In this document: positions 1 through 10,648 of the stretch, piece by piece | Layout of the letters: each line of letters starts with the position of its first letter | Numbering within the stretch: position 1 is the stretch's first letter | Made by a program: the position numbers and the translations under genes | Source: a virus | Virus record (IMG/VR): IMGVR_UViG_3300042350_003685 | Span: 1 to 64,000 of that record | Length of the DNA: 64,000 nt | Strand: one strand, 5' to 3' | Notes under the pieces: generated by a model | What the model saw: the letters and a program-made list of their open reading frames with translations, nothing else | Database searches by the model: none | What the model was told of the DNA's origin: nothing

Positions 1-3000
1 TACAACTTCACCTGCTGCGTTTCTAGCCTGTGCAGTTGTAATTGGACCAAGAGTTAGTCTACGCCAATAGTGATTGAGATACAGTGCCTGTGCATAGGCT
101 TCCACGGTGCTGGCAGTTAGACCATAGATGTGATTGTATTTGACATCTGTGGCAACACCAAAGTTAGGATCGTTGGGTCGGTACACCACATCTCTGTTAA
201 AGATATTACGATCCTGCAATAGGTTGTCCACTAATTGACGATCTTGTTCTGGTGCCAACGCAGTAATATAGATTGACTGTAACGGTTCGTTAAACTTGCG
301 ATCCAGTTTGATTTCAAAACGCTTGGTTGCACTCACAAGATAACCAGATTCAAATGTTTCAAGATTGGCAGTGGCTGTGGCACCAAATCCAGGTCCATTG
401 TCTGTGATGGTTACCGCTGGCTGAGTTCTATAACCTTTGCCATTGCTGGATAGATTGATAGCTGCAATACCACCTGTGTCCAAATCAACTGAACTTATCA
501 CTGCTGGAGCACTGTTTACACCCTGCGGCGGACTAATGGTCACTGTGGGGTTGACATAGCCTATGCCCGGAGTTTGCACTGTGATACTACCAACGCTGTA
601 AGATACATTTCTTATCAAGGGACTATAGGCTTCAACGGTGAATTTAAACACAGTGTCAAAGGTCGTGGCCTGTGCGGTGCCTCTGGTGTTGACATCAAAT
701 GTAGTGGTGCCGTTGTCAATGGCAAAACAGTTGAAGCTGGCATTGCCTGCGATTTCACCAGTATCAAGTAATTGTAGGCCCTGTGGTAACTTGCTGTTGC
801 TACCTTGTAACAGACGGTAATTTAATTGAACACCTGCTAGGTTTTCTGCCTGTACTCTTAGAATGCTGGTGCTGCCATTCACAATGGTACCAAGATTAAC
901 CGGGCTCAACCAATCAATTCTAGTGTCAAGACCTGCTTGTATTGTTAGATAATAAAAATAATATTCACTGATCACACTGGGATCAAACTTTTGTCGCACT
1001 CTAACAGCCAACTTGTAAGTGACTTCGTTGGTGCCTTGGCTGGGAATGTAGCCATACAACCATCCTGTGCCTGGATCAAGACTTAGACCTGGTGGCAGGC
1101 TCCAGGTGTCACCTGGATCATCATTCACCGTGATAATGTATTCAACTTGTTGTCCGTCAAGATCAACTGCTTCAAACTTGTAGGCAAACCAGTTGTCGTG
1201 TGTTATGGTTCCAATACTGCCCACAGGATTCAACAGGAACGGTACTCTATTGTTGCTTTGATCTGCTGTGATGATGGTGTCATCAGATGTGATATAATCG
1301 TTGTCAGCCGTGAGCGCATCACGACTCTGTACAAATATTTCAAAGGTGCGTAGATCACTGTCAACACCATCGGTGATCTCACAGGTGAACTGATAGTTTT
1401 TGCTCACACTGCGAATCAAAAAGTCGTAACCGTATACAGATTCTGGTGTAAGATCAAAACCCGCAGGTTGATCAATAATGGCCGCAGGCAGTATGACTCC
1501 GCGAATTTCACCGGTTTCTGTTAGTTCCAGTCCAGGTGGCAGTTCTCCGCTGGCCAAACGTATGCGAGCATTGCCAGCAGGATCAACAAAGCTCAATTGA
1601 ATTGGCTCAATAGGAGTACCGTCGTAGAACGCTGCGATTAGTCCAGGCTCAGTGACCCAACGAGGCAGACCACGACCACTCACTGTGATTGTAAAGGTTC
1701 GATCCGCGAGTTGGTCAATCACTGGAACGTTGTTGACCAGCATTTCCGTATAGGCTCTAACAGCAAACTTGGTAGTGAAATCTTCTGTGTACTGCCCTGT
1801 GTTGGGCACACCAGTGATACTACCTGTGCGCACCACCTGTAGACCAGCGGGCAGATCACCTGACAGCAGTTTGTAGTATACAGTGGATCCTGGAAGTTCA
1901 GCATCCAAAGGCAGTTGATAAAATATGCCCTGTGCCACGGTGCCTAGATCGCCCTCAGGAGTTACCCATGTGATACCGGGCATCTCAGGCAAGGGAGTGA
2001 TAGCAAGATCGCCATACAGAGTATTGCCTACAAAGTAAGGATATGCAGGAGCTAGATTTTCATCTAGCGTGGCAAAATAAGCATAGGTACCATTGGGATA
2101 TTCTGGTGTCACACAGAATCTGCCGTTGTGTCTGTCCAAGGGCTTGTCATAGGGTGGCACAAAGCCCACAGTGGGCTGCACACTGTTTTCATTGTACTGC
2201 CAGTCTTCAACAAACACACCCAAGGGCCATGATCCCTGTAGAACATCATTGTTGTTGACATTCACACGTTGGTCTATGGTGATTATGTTTTGTTGTTTGC
2301 TGAGTATTTTCACAGCACCATCAAGGCCTGCACCTGTTAGTACCAGACCAGGCCATGCTTGTTCTGGATTGTTGAGTGTGATCTCGGTGCTTTTGCGTTG
2401 TTGACCGCGTACTCTTAGTACCACATTACCCGGACGATTGGCACGCAAGGCCAACTCATAACCGGATCGCATTCTTACCACTAGGCTATTTCCGCTTAGT
2501 GGATCTTGATAACCGTAGGGTCCATAGATAGGATAACCATCTACGGCCCAACCCAGAATCTTACTGTGTCCGTCAAGATGTCTATAACCATCCACAAAGC
2601 CTGAGATCAGTGACCATGCCGGCGTGTTAACAAAAGCAGGACTGATATATTTGTATGAACCCGAAGCATCTACAATACCCCCAAATTGATCTGGTCCATA
2701 GATACCTGCTGTGTTGGTATTCAGTGTCCAGGTAGTACCGCGAAGTCCAGGCACTGCCTGACCTGATCCGGGAGCAGCGAACGGCAGTCCCACAGAACTA
2801 AAAGCCACTGTGCCCGTGGGCCTCGTGGGAGGAATTGAAGAGCGTTGATTAAGTCCGCCGCGTAGTGGCCAATTCAATTGTATGCGATTGGCACTGACTC
2901 TGTTGGGATTAAGACTGTTTGGAAACTGGCCAATCTGCACACTGCCGGGCAGATTACTGCTGCCTAGTAGCCAGCTAGCGTTGCCTGGTTGTAGCACTGC

Positions 3001-3072
3001 ACTGACCTGTCCAGTAACACCATTGCCTTTGATAGATACTGTTGGGTCATAGGTGAGAAGCATCACCGTCAT
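1..3072 (-). CDS. Virion/tail protein with YHYH and putative Ig-like domains (3' end cut by window)
   Basis: An open frame of 1024 codons runs from an ATG at 3072 off the left edge without a stop, so the C-terminus is missing. Residues about 140-200 contain the YHYH-domain signature (GHSKILGWAVDGYPIYGPYG), followed by the conserved CVTPEYPNGTYAYFATLD stretch near residue 315. Residues about 360-690 hold repeated segments of the putative-Ig type, each with an LPPGL-like loop and a glycine turn (LPAGLQVVRTGSITG, LPPGLELTETGEIRG, LPPGLSLDPGTGWLYG, LPQGLQLLDTGEIAG). This architecture is known from virion proteins of T4-like marine phages. It lies 2 bases downstream of the fibre gene at 3075-5435 and is probably co-transcribed with it. 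The exact place in the virion (baseplate, fibre or neck) is not determined. Confidence 0.8.
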   Translation of the reverse strand, partial: MTVMLLTYDPTVSIKGNGVTGQVSAVLQPGNASWLLGSSNLPGSVQIGQFPNSLNPNRVSANRIQLNWPLRGGLNQRSSIPPTRPTGTVAFSSVGLPFAAPGSGQAVPGLRGTTWTLNTNTAGIYGPDQFGGIVDASGSYKYISPAFVNTPAWSLISGFVDGYRHLDGHSKILGWAVDGYPIYGPYGYQDPLSGNSLVVRMRSGYELALRANRPGNVVLRVRGQQRKSTEITLNNPEQAWPGLVLTGAGLDGAVKILSKQQNIITIDQRVNVNNNDVLQGSWPLGVFVEDWQYNENSVQPTVGFVPPYDKPLDRHNGRFCVTPEYPNGTYAYFATLDENLAPAYPYFVGNTLYGDLAITPLPEMPGITWVTPEGDLGTVAQGIFYQLPLDAELPGSTVYYKLLSGDLPAGLQVVRTGSITGVPNTGQYTEDFTTKFAVRAYTEMLVNNVPVIDQLADRTFTITVSGRGLPRWVTEPGLIAAFYDGTPIEPIQLSFVDPAGNARIRLASGELPPGLELTETGEIRGVILPAAIIDQPAGFDLTPESVYGYDFLIRSVSKNYQFTCEITDGVDSDLRTFEIFVQSRDALTADNDYITSDDTIITADQSNNRVPFLLNPVGSIGTITHDNWFAYKFEAVDLDGQQVEYIITVNDDPGDTWSLPPGLSLDPGTGWLYGYIPSQGTNEVTYKLAVRVRQKFDPSVISEYYFYYLTIQAGLDTRIDWLSPVNLGTIVNGSTSILRVQAENLAGVQLNYRLLQGSNSKLPQGLQLLDTGEIAGNASFNCFAIDNGTTTFDVNTRGTAQATTFDTVFKFTVEAYSPLIRNVSYSVGSITVQTPGIGYVNPTVTISPPQGVNSAPAVISSVDLDTGGIAAINLSSNGKGYRTQPAVTITDNGPGFGATATANLETFESGYLVSATKRFEIKLDRKFNEPLQSIYITALAPEQDRQLVDNLLQDRNIFNRDVVYRPNDPNFGVATDVKYNHIYGLTASTVEAYAQALYLNHYWRRLTLGPITTAQARNAAGEVV

Positions 3073-3074
3073 GT

Positions 3075-5435
3075 TTAGATCCTGCCAACAACAACTTCAA
3101 TCACAGAGTCTCCACCAGGAGAACTTGCTAGAGCTTTGCCAATTATTGTGCCAATCTGTGGTGTGGCAGAAGCACAGGCTCTACCATTGCCAGCTGACAC
3201 CAGCATGTCACCTGGTGATACTGGACCAGAAGTCATGCATGGCACACGCCCAGTGAGAGCCACTGGTAGCACATGTTCGCCTGTGAGTGCATTGTTCATG
3301 CTGAATGCAGGATTGGTACTGATAACACCAGCCACTCGATTATCACCTGCTGCTGTGCTGATTGTGATTTCTTTTGGCCCACCAAAACTTACCACTGTGC
3401 CAGGTGGGTAGTCTGCATCTGATAGATAGTTTTCAGCAAGGTCGGCGTATTCAGCGGAAGTTGCCTTGGCAAACACTGTGTTGAAACGATTGCCATTGGA
3501 ACCAATGTTACCCACCCCATTTGCCGCAGCATTCACTATGGCATTGGCATTGCCGCTGAAGTTCACAAACAGAATCTGTTGAATCAAGGCGTTCTGTACA
3601 TTAGCGTCGGCTGTGGCATTGAGATTCAATACACTTGCGTTGCCTGTGGCTGCGATATTACCAATGACTGACATGCCCGCAGTTGAAAACACAGCAATGT
3701 TTGCGGTGTTGGCCACTGTTACGGCAACGTTGGCATTTGCGGCTGCTATTTCAACTTTACTGGTACCATTATTGATATTGGCCACACTGGTGATAACACC
3801 AGTCAAGCATGCGCCATTGCCAAGAATATAATTGCCAGAAATGTTGCCGCTGGCCACTACAATGCCAGTGGTGCTGATGTTGCCTGCACTGATGTTGCCA
3901 GTTACTGAGGTATTGCCTGATATGGCCACGGCATTTGTGGCCTTGTTGAATGTAAATCCTGATGTACTATTGGCTGTGCCGCTGTCGTTGAACACCACAA
4001 AGGTATTTGACCCTGAAACTGTGAGATTACCAGTGACGTTACCAATGATATTACCAAGTATATACGGAGCAGAAATATTAGCTGTGGATGTCAATCCAGT
4101 GACATCCACATTGCCCATGATGATATTTCCAGCAGCATTGGCAGAAATAGTTGTGGGTCCAAGATAGATTGTGCTGTTGGCCAGCCACAAATCCTTCCAT
4201 CTACGACTGGAGCTGCCTAGATCATAAGTTATGTTAGCACTGGGTAGAATATTGCCGGCCCAGCCAGCTTCACCATAGGCCACTGCATTGGCATTGCCAT
4301 ATGAAGTTACGCCTGTTAGCAAACTGCCGTTGCCAAGAACAAAGTTACCCGATATGTTGCCTGTGGCTAGAACACTTCCGGAGGCCACAACATTTGTACC
4401 TGATACATTGCCATTTGCAATGACTTCTGCGCCGTAGAGTTTGTTGTTTACAGCGTCAACCATGATTGACGAATCGTCTGCAACCACTGTGCCTTTGAGA
4501 TCACCCACAAAAGCAGTTGAAGTCACGGTGCCTGTGAAAGTGGGACTTTCTAAGAATCCAATGGCCACCGAACGAGCACTGGCATTTCCAACCAAGGTCA
4601 TGTTATTGCCCACGGTCATCAACAGAGTGTCGTTAGGTGAAGTAGCAATTACCAGCGTGCCATTTGCAGAAACAATGTTAAAAATGTTGGCAGGGGCAGC
4701 AGTCACACCAGTGAGCTGAGATCCATTGCCAATAAAGAACGGCGCAGCAACGTTGCCTGTGATATTAGCGTTTCCGCTGACAGTTAATCTACCTGAGTTA
4801 GCTGAAAATCCTGTGATACTCAGCAAAGATCCTGTGCCCACAATGTTACCGTTGGTTACATTGAATCCAGACATACTGAGTCCAGGACCAGTGGTAGTGA
4901 TATTGCCATTTACTGTGCTGAATCCAGCAGCAGTGATACCACCAAGGCTGGTTAAATTAGCAGCAACAACATTGCCCGTGACATTGAGTTCGGCGTTTAC
5001 AATGTTTCCTGTGACCAGTAGATCACTGGTACGCACAGAGTTAATGATGTTGAGATTACCCCCAACCAGGTTGCCTGATGCAGTGAGCGTTACCGCAGTG
5101 ACCGCACCTAGACTTTGAATAGTTCCGTTGGCCACAACAGTGCCGCCCACAGAAATATTGCCTATGTTTGCAGTGCCAGAAATTGAACTGTTACCACTGA
5201 CTGTTAGCCCGCCCGACGTAACCACCACAATGTTGGCAACATTGCCCACGGCCATGCGTATTGCGCCGTTGGCCAAGGGGATCTGCAAGTTAGACGTACC
5301 GTTGGCAATACCAGTAATACCGCCTGTGGCAAAAAGTGTGCTGAAATTGTTGTTGGTCTTGATAAAGGCAACCCGCAGCGGATCACCTGCGCCGTCATTG
5401 GGTGCTTCACCTACATTGATAATTTCCTGGCTCAT
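3075..5435 (-). CDS. Tail fibre-like protein with C-terminal peptidase-G2-type domain
   Basis: 786 residues from an ATG at 5435, chosen because AAGAGGAAAG precedes it and the conserved motif begins right after it; the frame is open 17 codons further upstream. The N-terminus (NVGEAPNDGAGDPLRVAFIK, then NNNFSTLF) is the fibre-attachment motif common in T4-like cyanophage fibres. The middle, about residues 60-640, is a low-complexity beta-rich stalk with many V-x-G-N-I-S-G-N repeats and four copies of an ILGNG-x-x-LTGV element. The C-terminus starts with EYADLAENY and runs through PPGTVVSFGG to GKALAS, like the autoproteolytic intramolecular-chaperone (peptidase G2) domains of phage fibres. It is divergently transcribed from the collar fibre at 5533. 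Cleavage is inferred from the family only. Confidence 0.8.
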   Translation of the reverse strand: MSQEIINVGEAPNDGAGDPLRVAFIKTNNNFSTLFATGGITGIANGTSNLQIPLANGAIRMAVGNVANIVVVTSGGLTVSGNSSISGTANIGNISVGGTVVANGTIQSLGAVTAVTLTASGNLVGGNLNIINSVRTSDLLVTGNIVNAELNVTGNVVAANLTSLGGITAAGFSTVNGNITTTGPGLSMSGFNVTNGNIVGTGSLLSITGFSANSGRLTVSGNANITGNVAAPFFIGNGSQLTGVTAAPANIFNIVSANGTLVIATSPNDTLLMTVGNNMTLVGNASARSVAIGFLESPTFTGTVTSTAFVGDLKGTVVADDSSIMVDAVNNKLYGAEVIANGNVSGTNVVASGSVLATGNISGNFVLGNGSLLTGVTSYGNANAVAYGEAGWAGNILPSANITYDLGSSSRRWKDLWLANSTIYLGPTTISANAAGNIIMGNVDVTGLTSTANISAPYILGNIIGNVTGNLTVSGSNTFVVFNDSGTANSTSGFTFNKATNAVAISGNTSVTGNISAGNISTTGIVVASGNISGNYILGNGACLTGVITSVANINNGTSKVEIAAANANVAVTVANTANIAVFSTAGMSVIGNIAATGNASVLNLNATADANVQNALIQQILFVNFSGNANAIVNAAANGVGNIGSNGNRFNTVFAKATSAEYADLAENYLSDADYPPGTVVSFGGPKEITISTAAGDNRVAGVISTNPAFSMNNALTGEHVLPVALTGRVPCMTSGPVSPGDMLVSAGNGRACASATPQIGTIIGKALASSPGGDSVIEVVVGRI

Positions 5436-5504
5436 GTGTTGTGCTTTCCTCTTGATATTTACCTTGTGCGCAGGCCACCGATACACACAGCCACGTAATC
5501 TCTA

Positions 5505-5512
5505 GCTAAATA
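5505..5512 (+). promoter_or_regulatory. Late-promoter-like box (GCTAAATA)
   Basis: GCTAAATA resembles the T4-type late promoter (TATAAATA; cyanophage variants differ at the first bases). It lies about 20 bases before the ATG at 5533, with a CGGAG ribosome site at 5522-5526. The divergent fibre gene has TAAATA in the matching place on the minus strand. A short AT box like this can also occur by chance. Confidence 0.4.
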
Positions 5513-5532
5513 CACAGAAATCGGAGATTCTA

Positions 5533-8500
5533 ATGGCTTATGTAATAACCAACACACGCGGACAGACAATAGCTACCATTTTAACGGGGCAAGAAAACAC
5601 CACAGCTACTGATCTTACGCTGATTGGACAAAACTATGTGGAATTTGGCCTTGCACAAAATGAAAATTTTGTGTATCTTTTGGAAAATTTTGCTGCCCCA
5701 ACGCCCCCGCTACAGCCCATACAAGGACAGCTTTGGTTTGACACTGCTAATAACGAAATCAAACTGCGTCTCAACGTTAATACCTGGAGCAGCCTAGCTG
5801 ATCATAGCTACGTACAGGCTCAAAAGATTTCTCCTGCATTCACGGGTGTGCCCACTGCACCCACAGCTACCCCTGGAACAAACACCACGCAACTAGCAAC
5901 CACTGCTTTTGTTACCGCTGCGGTGAGTAATATTGATCTTTCACCCTATGCTAGACTAGATGGTGCTACTTTTACAGGCAATATATTCGCGCCCACGCCT
6001 CCACTGGGCACAGTTAATACTCGTGTGGCCACAACGGCTTTTGCTCGCACACTGTTTGACGATGTAAACTCATCCTTATACGTTCCCAAAGTTGATGGCG
6101 AAATGACGGGCAATGCTCGAGCACCTACTCTGGCCAACATTTTTGACAATACCAATAGCATAGCTACCACTGGTTGGGTACAGAACCTCTATGGCAATGT
6201 CACTGTGAGCTTGTATGCTCCCAAGGTTGACGCTAACCTACAGGGCGTGCCTACCACACCCACGGCTTCGGTAACAACTGCGAACACACAGATTGCTTCA
6301 ACTGCTTTTGTACACAATCTGTTTGGCAACCTAGATCTCAGTCCATATGCGCCTAAGGCCAGCCCTGTGCTCACAGGCACGCCACGAGCACCCACTGCCA
6401 ACGCCAGCGACAACAGCACACTGATAGCCACAACAGAATTTGTACAACTACAGAAAATTTCACCTGCGTTCACAGGTGCGCCCACAGCACCCACAGCGGC
6501 AAACACCACAGCCAACACACAGATTGCTACCACAGAATTTGTAACCACAAAAATCAGTGAAATCAATGCCAGTGGTGCCCAAGAACTAGCAGGCAGTGTA
6601 AAGCTTTGGATCAGTGCCAATCCACCCGAAGGATGGGGGTTGTGTAATGGACAGGCTGTGAGTAGAACAGTGTATGCAAGGCTGTTCAGCCGTATAGGCA
6701 CTACCTATGGCGCAGGCGATGGCAGCACAACATTTAACCTACCTAATCTACAGGCTAGATTTCCTATTGGCGTTGGCACTGGTTTCCCTCCTGGCTCCAC
6801 TGGTGGCTTTGCAGATGCTACGCTGGTTTCACATACGCATCCATCAACTATTAGTATAAGTGATCCTGGACATATTCACCAAAATCCTGACTACAATAAT
6901 ATACTAGGTTATTCTGGTACTGCTCAATGGATTACACGAGTACTGCCAGGTAGAGACGGCACGATTGATGGCTCTTACCAAAAAAACAATCAAGATAGAG
7001 AGGGGTTTGACGCCACAGTAAAACCTGCGACCACTGGTATTTCTGCCACAGTTTCAATATCTGCGCCGGCTAATTCTACTGAGGGTACAGGAAGAAATAT
7101 ACCACCTTATCAGTCTTTCTACTACATCATTAAAATGAGTGATGATGGTTCTGGCGGCGGCACACTGGAAGCCGGAGCAGGCATAGACATCGCCACAGGC
7201 AACGGCCGCTCCACAATCACCAATGTGGGTGTAAGACGCTTGATCGCTGGCTCGGGTATCACTCTCAGCAGCGAGACCGGTAACATCACAATCTCCAGTT
7301 CTGGTGGTAGTGGCACAGCTGACATCGCAGGCACTATCAAGATCTGGGGAGGTGCCACAGAACCCACAGACTGGATGTTCTGTGATGGGCGTGCTATCAG
7401 CAGAACAGAATATGTGAGCTTGTTCTCAAGAATTGGCACTGCGTTTGGCGCAGGTGATGGATCTAGCACCTTTAATATACCAGATTTTAGAAATCGCACT
7501 GCGGTGGGATCCAGTGCAACAAAAGCACGTGGTAGCACTGGAGCTCTAGATTATGCCCCAATTGGTTCAGTAGTGGCATGGACAGCTACTGGTGCTATTC
7601 CCAACGGTTGGTTGTTGTGTAACGGTAGTACATCATCTCGTACCACCGAGGCTGCGCTGTTTGCTGTGATTGGCACAACCTATAACACCGGTGGCGAAAG
7701 CAGCACTGTGTTTAGATTGCCTGACTATCGTGCGATGTTTTTACGTGGCCTAGACGAAGGTCGTGGTATTGATCCTTTACGTGCATTAAATGGCCCAGTT
7801 CCGTTTCAAAAAGGTACTTTGCATTGGAGTGACTGCGGTGACTCGCCAGGTTCGGCACCCGGAGACACTGGTATCTATGCTTTTACCAGTGGTGTAGACT
7901 ATCAATCAAGTGCCCCTTATCATGGCAGCACCGTGAAAAATGTAGGCAAAGACAGTTTTGGTGCAGTTAAAAATCTTTATTCCGCAGCGTACATCGCAAC
8001 AGAATTTACCTATGCTGGTGCAGGATTCGCTGCTAAAACTACCTCACCAACTGGTCGTCCTATAGTCATTAACACAGGATTTACCAGTCCTAGTACAAAC
8101 ACTTCTCCTCAAAGAGAAAGCGCACTAGATAATCAACAGTTTCCAGATGGATACTATGGAAGAGACTTTGTCTGGGGTATCACCCGTCCGCACAACATGG
8201 CTGTGCGGTATATTATCAAAGCACGCCCTACAACCACAGAAAGCGATGTTGGATACCAATCTGCTCCATACATCATCAAGGTCAATGACAACGGCACTCA
8301 ACGTAGTGGCTCAGGCGGCGGTGATACCAGCCGTGCAGGTGATGTCAAGTGGGTAGCCTATGCTCCCAACAATTTCCCACCAGGTTGGCAACTGTGTGAT
8401 GGATCAGAGTTACTAAGAGCAGCTTATCCTGCGCTGTTTGCTAGAATTGGCACAACCTATGGTGCAGGCAACGGCACCACAACATTCAATGTTCCTGACC

Positions 8501-10224
8501 TACGCGGTAGATTCATTGCCAGTGAAACCGCTGGCGCCACAGGTGCTAATCGTGCTAGTATCACAAGAGGCGGTGTTGGTGGATCAGCAGATGCTGTGGT
8601 GGTAAGTCATACGCACGAAGTTTCAGATCCTGGACATACGCATTCTGTACAAACAATTGCTTTGCAAACTGTTACAGGGGGTCCAGCTGTAGCTACTCAA
8701 TTTTCTGGCAACAACATCACTGGTTCTGCTGTAACCGGTATTTCAATTCAATCCAGTGGCGAAAGCGGCACTGGCAAGAACCTACCTCCTTACGTAGGCA
8801 TGGTGGCCATGATCAAGCTGGATGATGACACTGTAAACACTGGTGGAATCATTCAAGCAGGTCCAGGTATTTCCATTACAACATCTGGTAGCTATGCTAC
8901 AATTTCCAGCACCATTTCACAGAATCCAGTGGTAGCTGGACCTGGTATTACTGTACAAAACGCACCAGGCGGTGCCTTTGTATCAGCCAATGTAAGAAAC
9001 ATTGTTCCAGCTTCTGGCAGCAGTATCACAGTGACCAACAACAATGGTGTGTTTGAGATTGGAGGCGGTGGTGGTGGTGGCGGTGGTATAGCAGCTTACG
9101 GCACAATTATAAGAACTGGTGGAACCATTCCTGTGAATCCTCCAGGGTCAGGAGCTCCAGGTACTTTTACTGCTTCACTGCCGGCCTCGGTACAGGGACA
9201 AAATGTCACAGTTGGTCCTATTCAAGTAGCAGGACAATTGTCAGGCGGATCTGGCCTAGGTAGCAGCCTGTTATTAACATATACATTTACTCAGCAAATT
9301 ACATTTAGTAGTGCATTGCCCAACACAAACTATACTGTGGACGCAGATGCTGCGTATACCAGTACTAGTCCCGTATTTGTATCTAATTATTTTCCAGTTA
9401 ATGATCTTGGTATAAACATTATTAATAAAACCGTGAATGGTTTTCAGATACAGTACAGTTACTATTTTACTGCTTCGGCGGGTCAGGCCGCTAGCGGTCT
9501 GGTTTGGAATACAGCAGGTCATCCCCAGGTTCGTTTCCAGGTAGTCAATAATATTGGTGGTGGCGGTGGTGGCGATGGTACTCCGGCATTTACTGGAGCT
9601 ACCTGGCAGACAGTATCCAAGGTAGCAGGAACCACCTATACAAACAATACAGGCCAACCTTTACAAGTTTCTATTTCTGCTTTGCTTTCTTCGGGTCCTG
9701 CTAACTATCCACCAGCGGCCCCTGGAGTACCATATCAGAACTGGTTCTTTGTAAACGACCAACCAGTCGCTCAGGTTGGTGGATCAATAGGAGGGGGTGC
9801 TATACCACCTGCCTATGTGTATGCTATTGTACCACCTGGAGGCTCTTATAGATTAGCCAGCATTACTGGAGTGTCCAATATTGTATGGAGAGAGCTCAGT
9901 GGCGGCACCGGAGGTGGAGGAGGTGGAGGTGGCTCAGGCCTAGGCTATAACCAAACTTGGCAGAATGTCACAGCCAGTAGATCTAGAAATACCGATTATA
10001 CCAATACCACTGGATCTCCCATACAGGTAAATGTGTCTTTTATAGTAAACCAAGGGTACTCTGCATCTTTACTTGTGAACAATGTGGTTGTTGGGCGAGT
10101 AGTAGATTCAGGTAACTATGAGGTGCCTACATTTGGATTTGTATCTGCTGTGGTTCCGCCGGGTAGCACTTATAGGGCGAGTACAGACTTTGGTGCGATT
10201 GACTATTGGGCAGAATTAAGCTAA
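5533..10224 (+). CDS. Giant tail fibre with four tail-collar domains
   Basis: 1563 residues. Residues 1-90 form an N-terminal module shared with the fibre at 10629 (NENFVYLLENFA, QGQLWFDT), probably the baseplate or fibre anchor. Residues about 100-337 contain six FTGxPxAPTA...QIATTxFV repeats. Four phage tail-collar domains follow, at about residues 355, 600, 680 and 935, each with the GW-x-LC(N/D)G...R-x-x-Y/E-x-x-LF...IGTTYGAGDG...F-x-LPD pattern. The C-terminal third is glycine-rich, with GGGGGG linkers between beta-sandwich-like segments, which suggests exchangeable receptor-binding tips. It starts a plus-strand run of fibre genes with almost no gaps. The fibre call is firm; receptor specificity is unknown. 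Confidence 0.88.
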   Translation: MAYVITNTRGQTIATILTGQENTTATDLTLIGQNYVEFGLAQNENFVYLLENFAAPTPPLQPIQGQLWFDTANNEIKLRLNVNTWSSLADHSYVQAQKISPAFTGVPTAPTATPGTNTTQLATTAFVTAAVSNIDLSPYARLDGATFTGNIFAPTPPLGTVNTRVATTAFARTLFDDVNSSLYVPKVDGEMTGNARAPTLANIFDNTNSIATTGWVQNLYGNVTVSLYAPKVDANLQGVPTTPTASVTTANTQIASTAFVHNLFGNLDLSPYAPKASPVLTGTPRAPTANASDNSTLIATTEFVQLQKISPAFTGAPTAPTAANTTANTQIATTEFVTTKISEINASGAQELAGSVKLWISANPPEGWGLCNGQAVSRTVYARLFSRIGTTYGAGDGSTTFNLPNLQARFPIGVGTGFPPGSTGGFADATLVSHTHPSTISISDPGHIHQNPDYNNILGYSGTAQWITRVLPGRDGTIDGSYQKNNQDREGFDATVKPATTGISATVSISAPANSTEGTGRNIPPYQSFYYIIKMSDDGSGGGTLEAGAGIDIATGNGRSTITNVGVRRLIAGSGITLSSETGNITISSSGGSGTADIAGTIKIWGGATEPTDWMFCDGRAISRTEYVSLFSRIGTAFGAGDGSSTFNIPDFRNRTAVGSSATKARGSTGALDYAPIGSVVAWTATGAIPNGWLLCNGSTSSRTTEAALFAVIGTTYNTGGESSTVFRLPDYRAMFLRGLDEGRGIDPLRALNGPVPFQKGTLHWSDCGDSPGSAPGDTGIYAFTSGVDYQSSAPYHGSTVKNVGKDSFGAVKNLYSAAYIATEFTYAGAGFAAKTTSPTGRPIVINTGFTSPSTNTSPQRESALDNQQFPDGYYGRDFVWGITRPHNMAVRYIIKARPTTTESDVGYQSAPYIIKVNDNGTQRSGSGGGDTSRAGDVKWVAYAPNNFPPGWQLCDGSELLRAAYPALFARIGTTYGAGNGTTTFNVPDLRGRFIASETAGATGANRASITRGGVGGSADAVVVSHTHEVSDPGHTHSVQTIALQTVTGGPAVATQFSGNNITGSAVTGISIQSSGESGTGKNLPPYVGMVAMIKLDDDTVNTGGIIQAGPGISITTSGSYATISSTISQNPVVAGPGITVQNAPGGAFVSANVRNIVPASGSSITVTNNNGVFEIGGGGGGGGGIAAYGTIIRTGGTIPVNPPGSGAPGTFTASLPASVQGQNVTVGPIQVAGQLSGGSGLGSSLLLTYTFTQQITFSSALPNTNYTVDADAAYTSTSPVFVSNYFPVNDLGINIINKTVNGFQIQYSYYFTASAGQAASGLVWNTAGHPQVRFQVVNNIGGGGGGDGTPAFTGATWQTVSKVAGTTYTNNTGQPLQVSISALLSSGPANYPPAAPGVPYQNWFFVNDQPVAQVGGSIGGGAIPPAYVYAIVPPGGSYRLASITGVSNIVWRELSGGTGGGGGGGGSGLGYNQTWQNVTASRSRNTDYTNTTGSPIQVNVSFIVNQGYSASLLVNNVVVGRVVDSGNYEVPTFGFVSAVVPPGSTYRASTDFGAIDYWAELS
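5830..6543 (+). repeat. Six in-frame FTGxPxAPTA / QIATTxFV repeats
   Basis: Six degenerate units of about 35-45 codons, each with FTG-x-P-x-APT followed by NT-x-QIATT-x-FV. The same unit occurs once in the 10226 gene and seven times in the 10629 gene. Such repeats form trimeric fibre shafts in other phages and allow homologous exchange between fibre genes. Confidence 0.8.
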
Positions 10225-10225
10225 A

Positions 10226-10648
10226 ATGACTTCAGCTCAACTCAAAATTCTGCCCACAGAGTCTTATGAAGACTACGCAGAACGCAGGCGTGCAGAGTAT
10301 CCCAGCATCGAAGAACAGCTGGATGCTCTGTATCATGCTGGTGTGTTTCCTCCAGACATGGCAGCGCGAATTCACGAGGTCAAGTGTCGTTATCCCAAGC
10401 CCAACGCACCTGAGCCCGTGTTGCCCGGCGGCGTAGAAAAAGAAGCCTGCGACTCAAGATTGGCCAGCACACAGTGGGTGCAGACTCAAAAGTGCAACAT
10501 AAACCTGACAGGTACTCCCACAGCACCTGCGCCAAAACCACACACTAGAAGCAACCAAATCGCCACCACAAGATTTGTGATGGATGCAATAGAATTTTAC
10601 TTACACAGTAGTATCAAGGAGATAATCAGTGGCCTACATAATAAATGA
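10226..10648 (+). CDS. Small fibre-associated protein with one shaft repeat
   Basis: 140 residues starting 1 base after the giant fibre. The N-terminal half (EYPSIEEQLDALYHAG, then a helical stretch ending in RYPKP) resembles the short helical domain seen in cyanophage fibre proteins and XkdW-like proteins. Residues about 90-114 hold a single copy of the FTG-type shaft repeat (LTGTPTAPAPKP...NQIATTRFV). Its last 20 bases overlap the next fibre gene, so translation is probably coupled. It may be a fibre connector or a fibre-assembly partner; which one cannot be told from sequence. Confidence 0.6.
   Translation: MTSAQLKILPTESYEDYAERRRAEYPSIEEQLDALYHAGVFPPDMAARIHEVKCRYPKPNAPEPVLPGGVEKEACDSRLASTQWVQTQKCNINLTGTPTAPAPKPHTRSNQIATTRFVMDAIEFYLHSSIKEIISGLHNK

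Noticed and set aside
574-2404. Several plus-strand open frames of 60-77 codons opposite the YHYH gene
   Set aside because: They are shadows of the long minus-strand frame and lack ribosome sites and recognisable motifs.
3136-5505. Plus-strand open frames of up to 130 codons opposite the minus-strand fibre
   Set aside because: Hydrophobic, repeat-like translations that mirror the fibre stalk repeats; coding bias and homology favour the minus strand.
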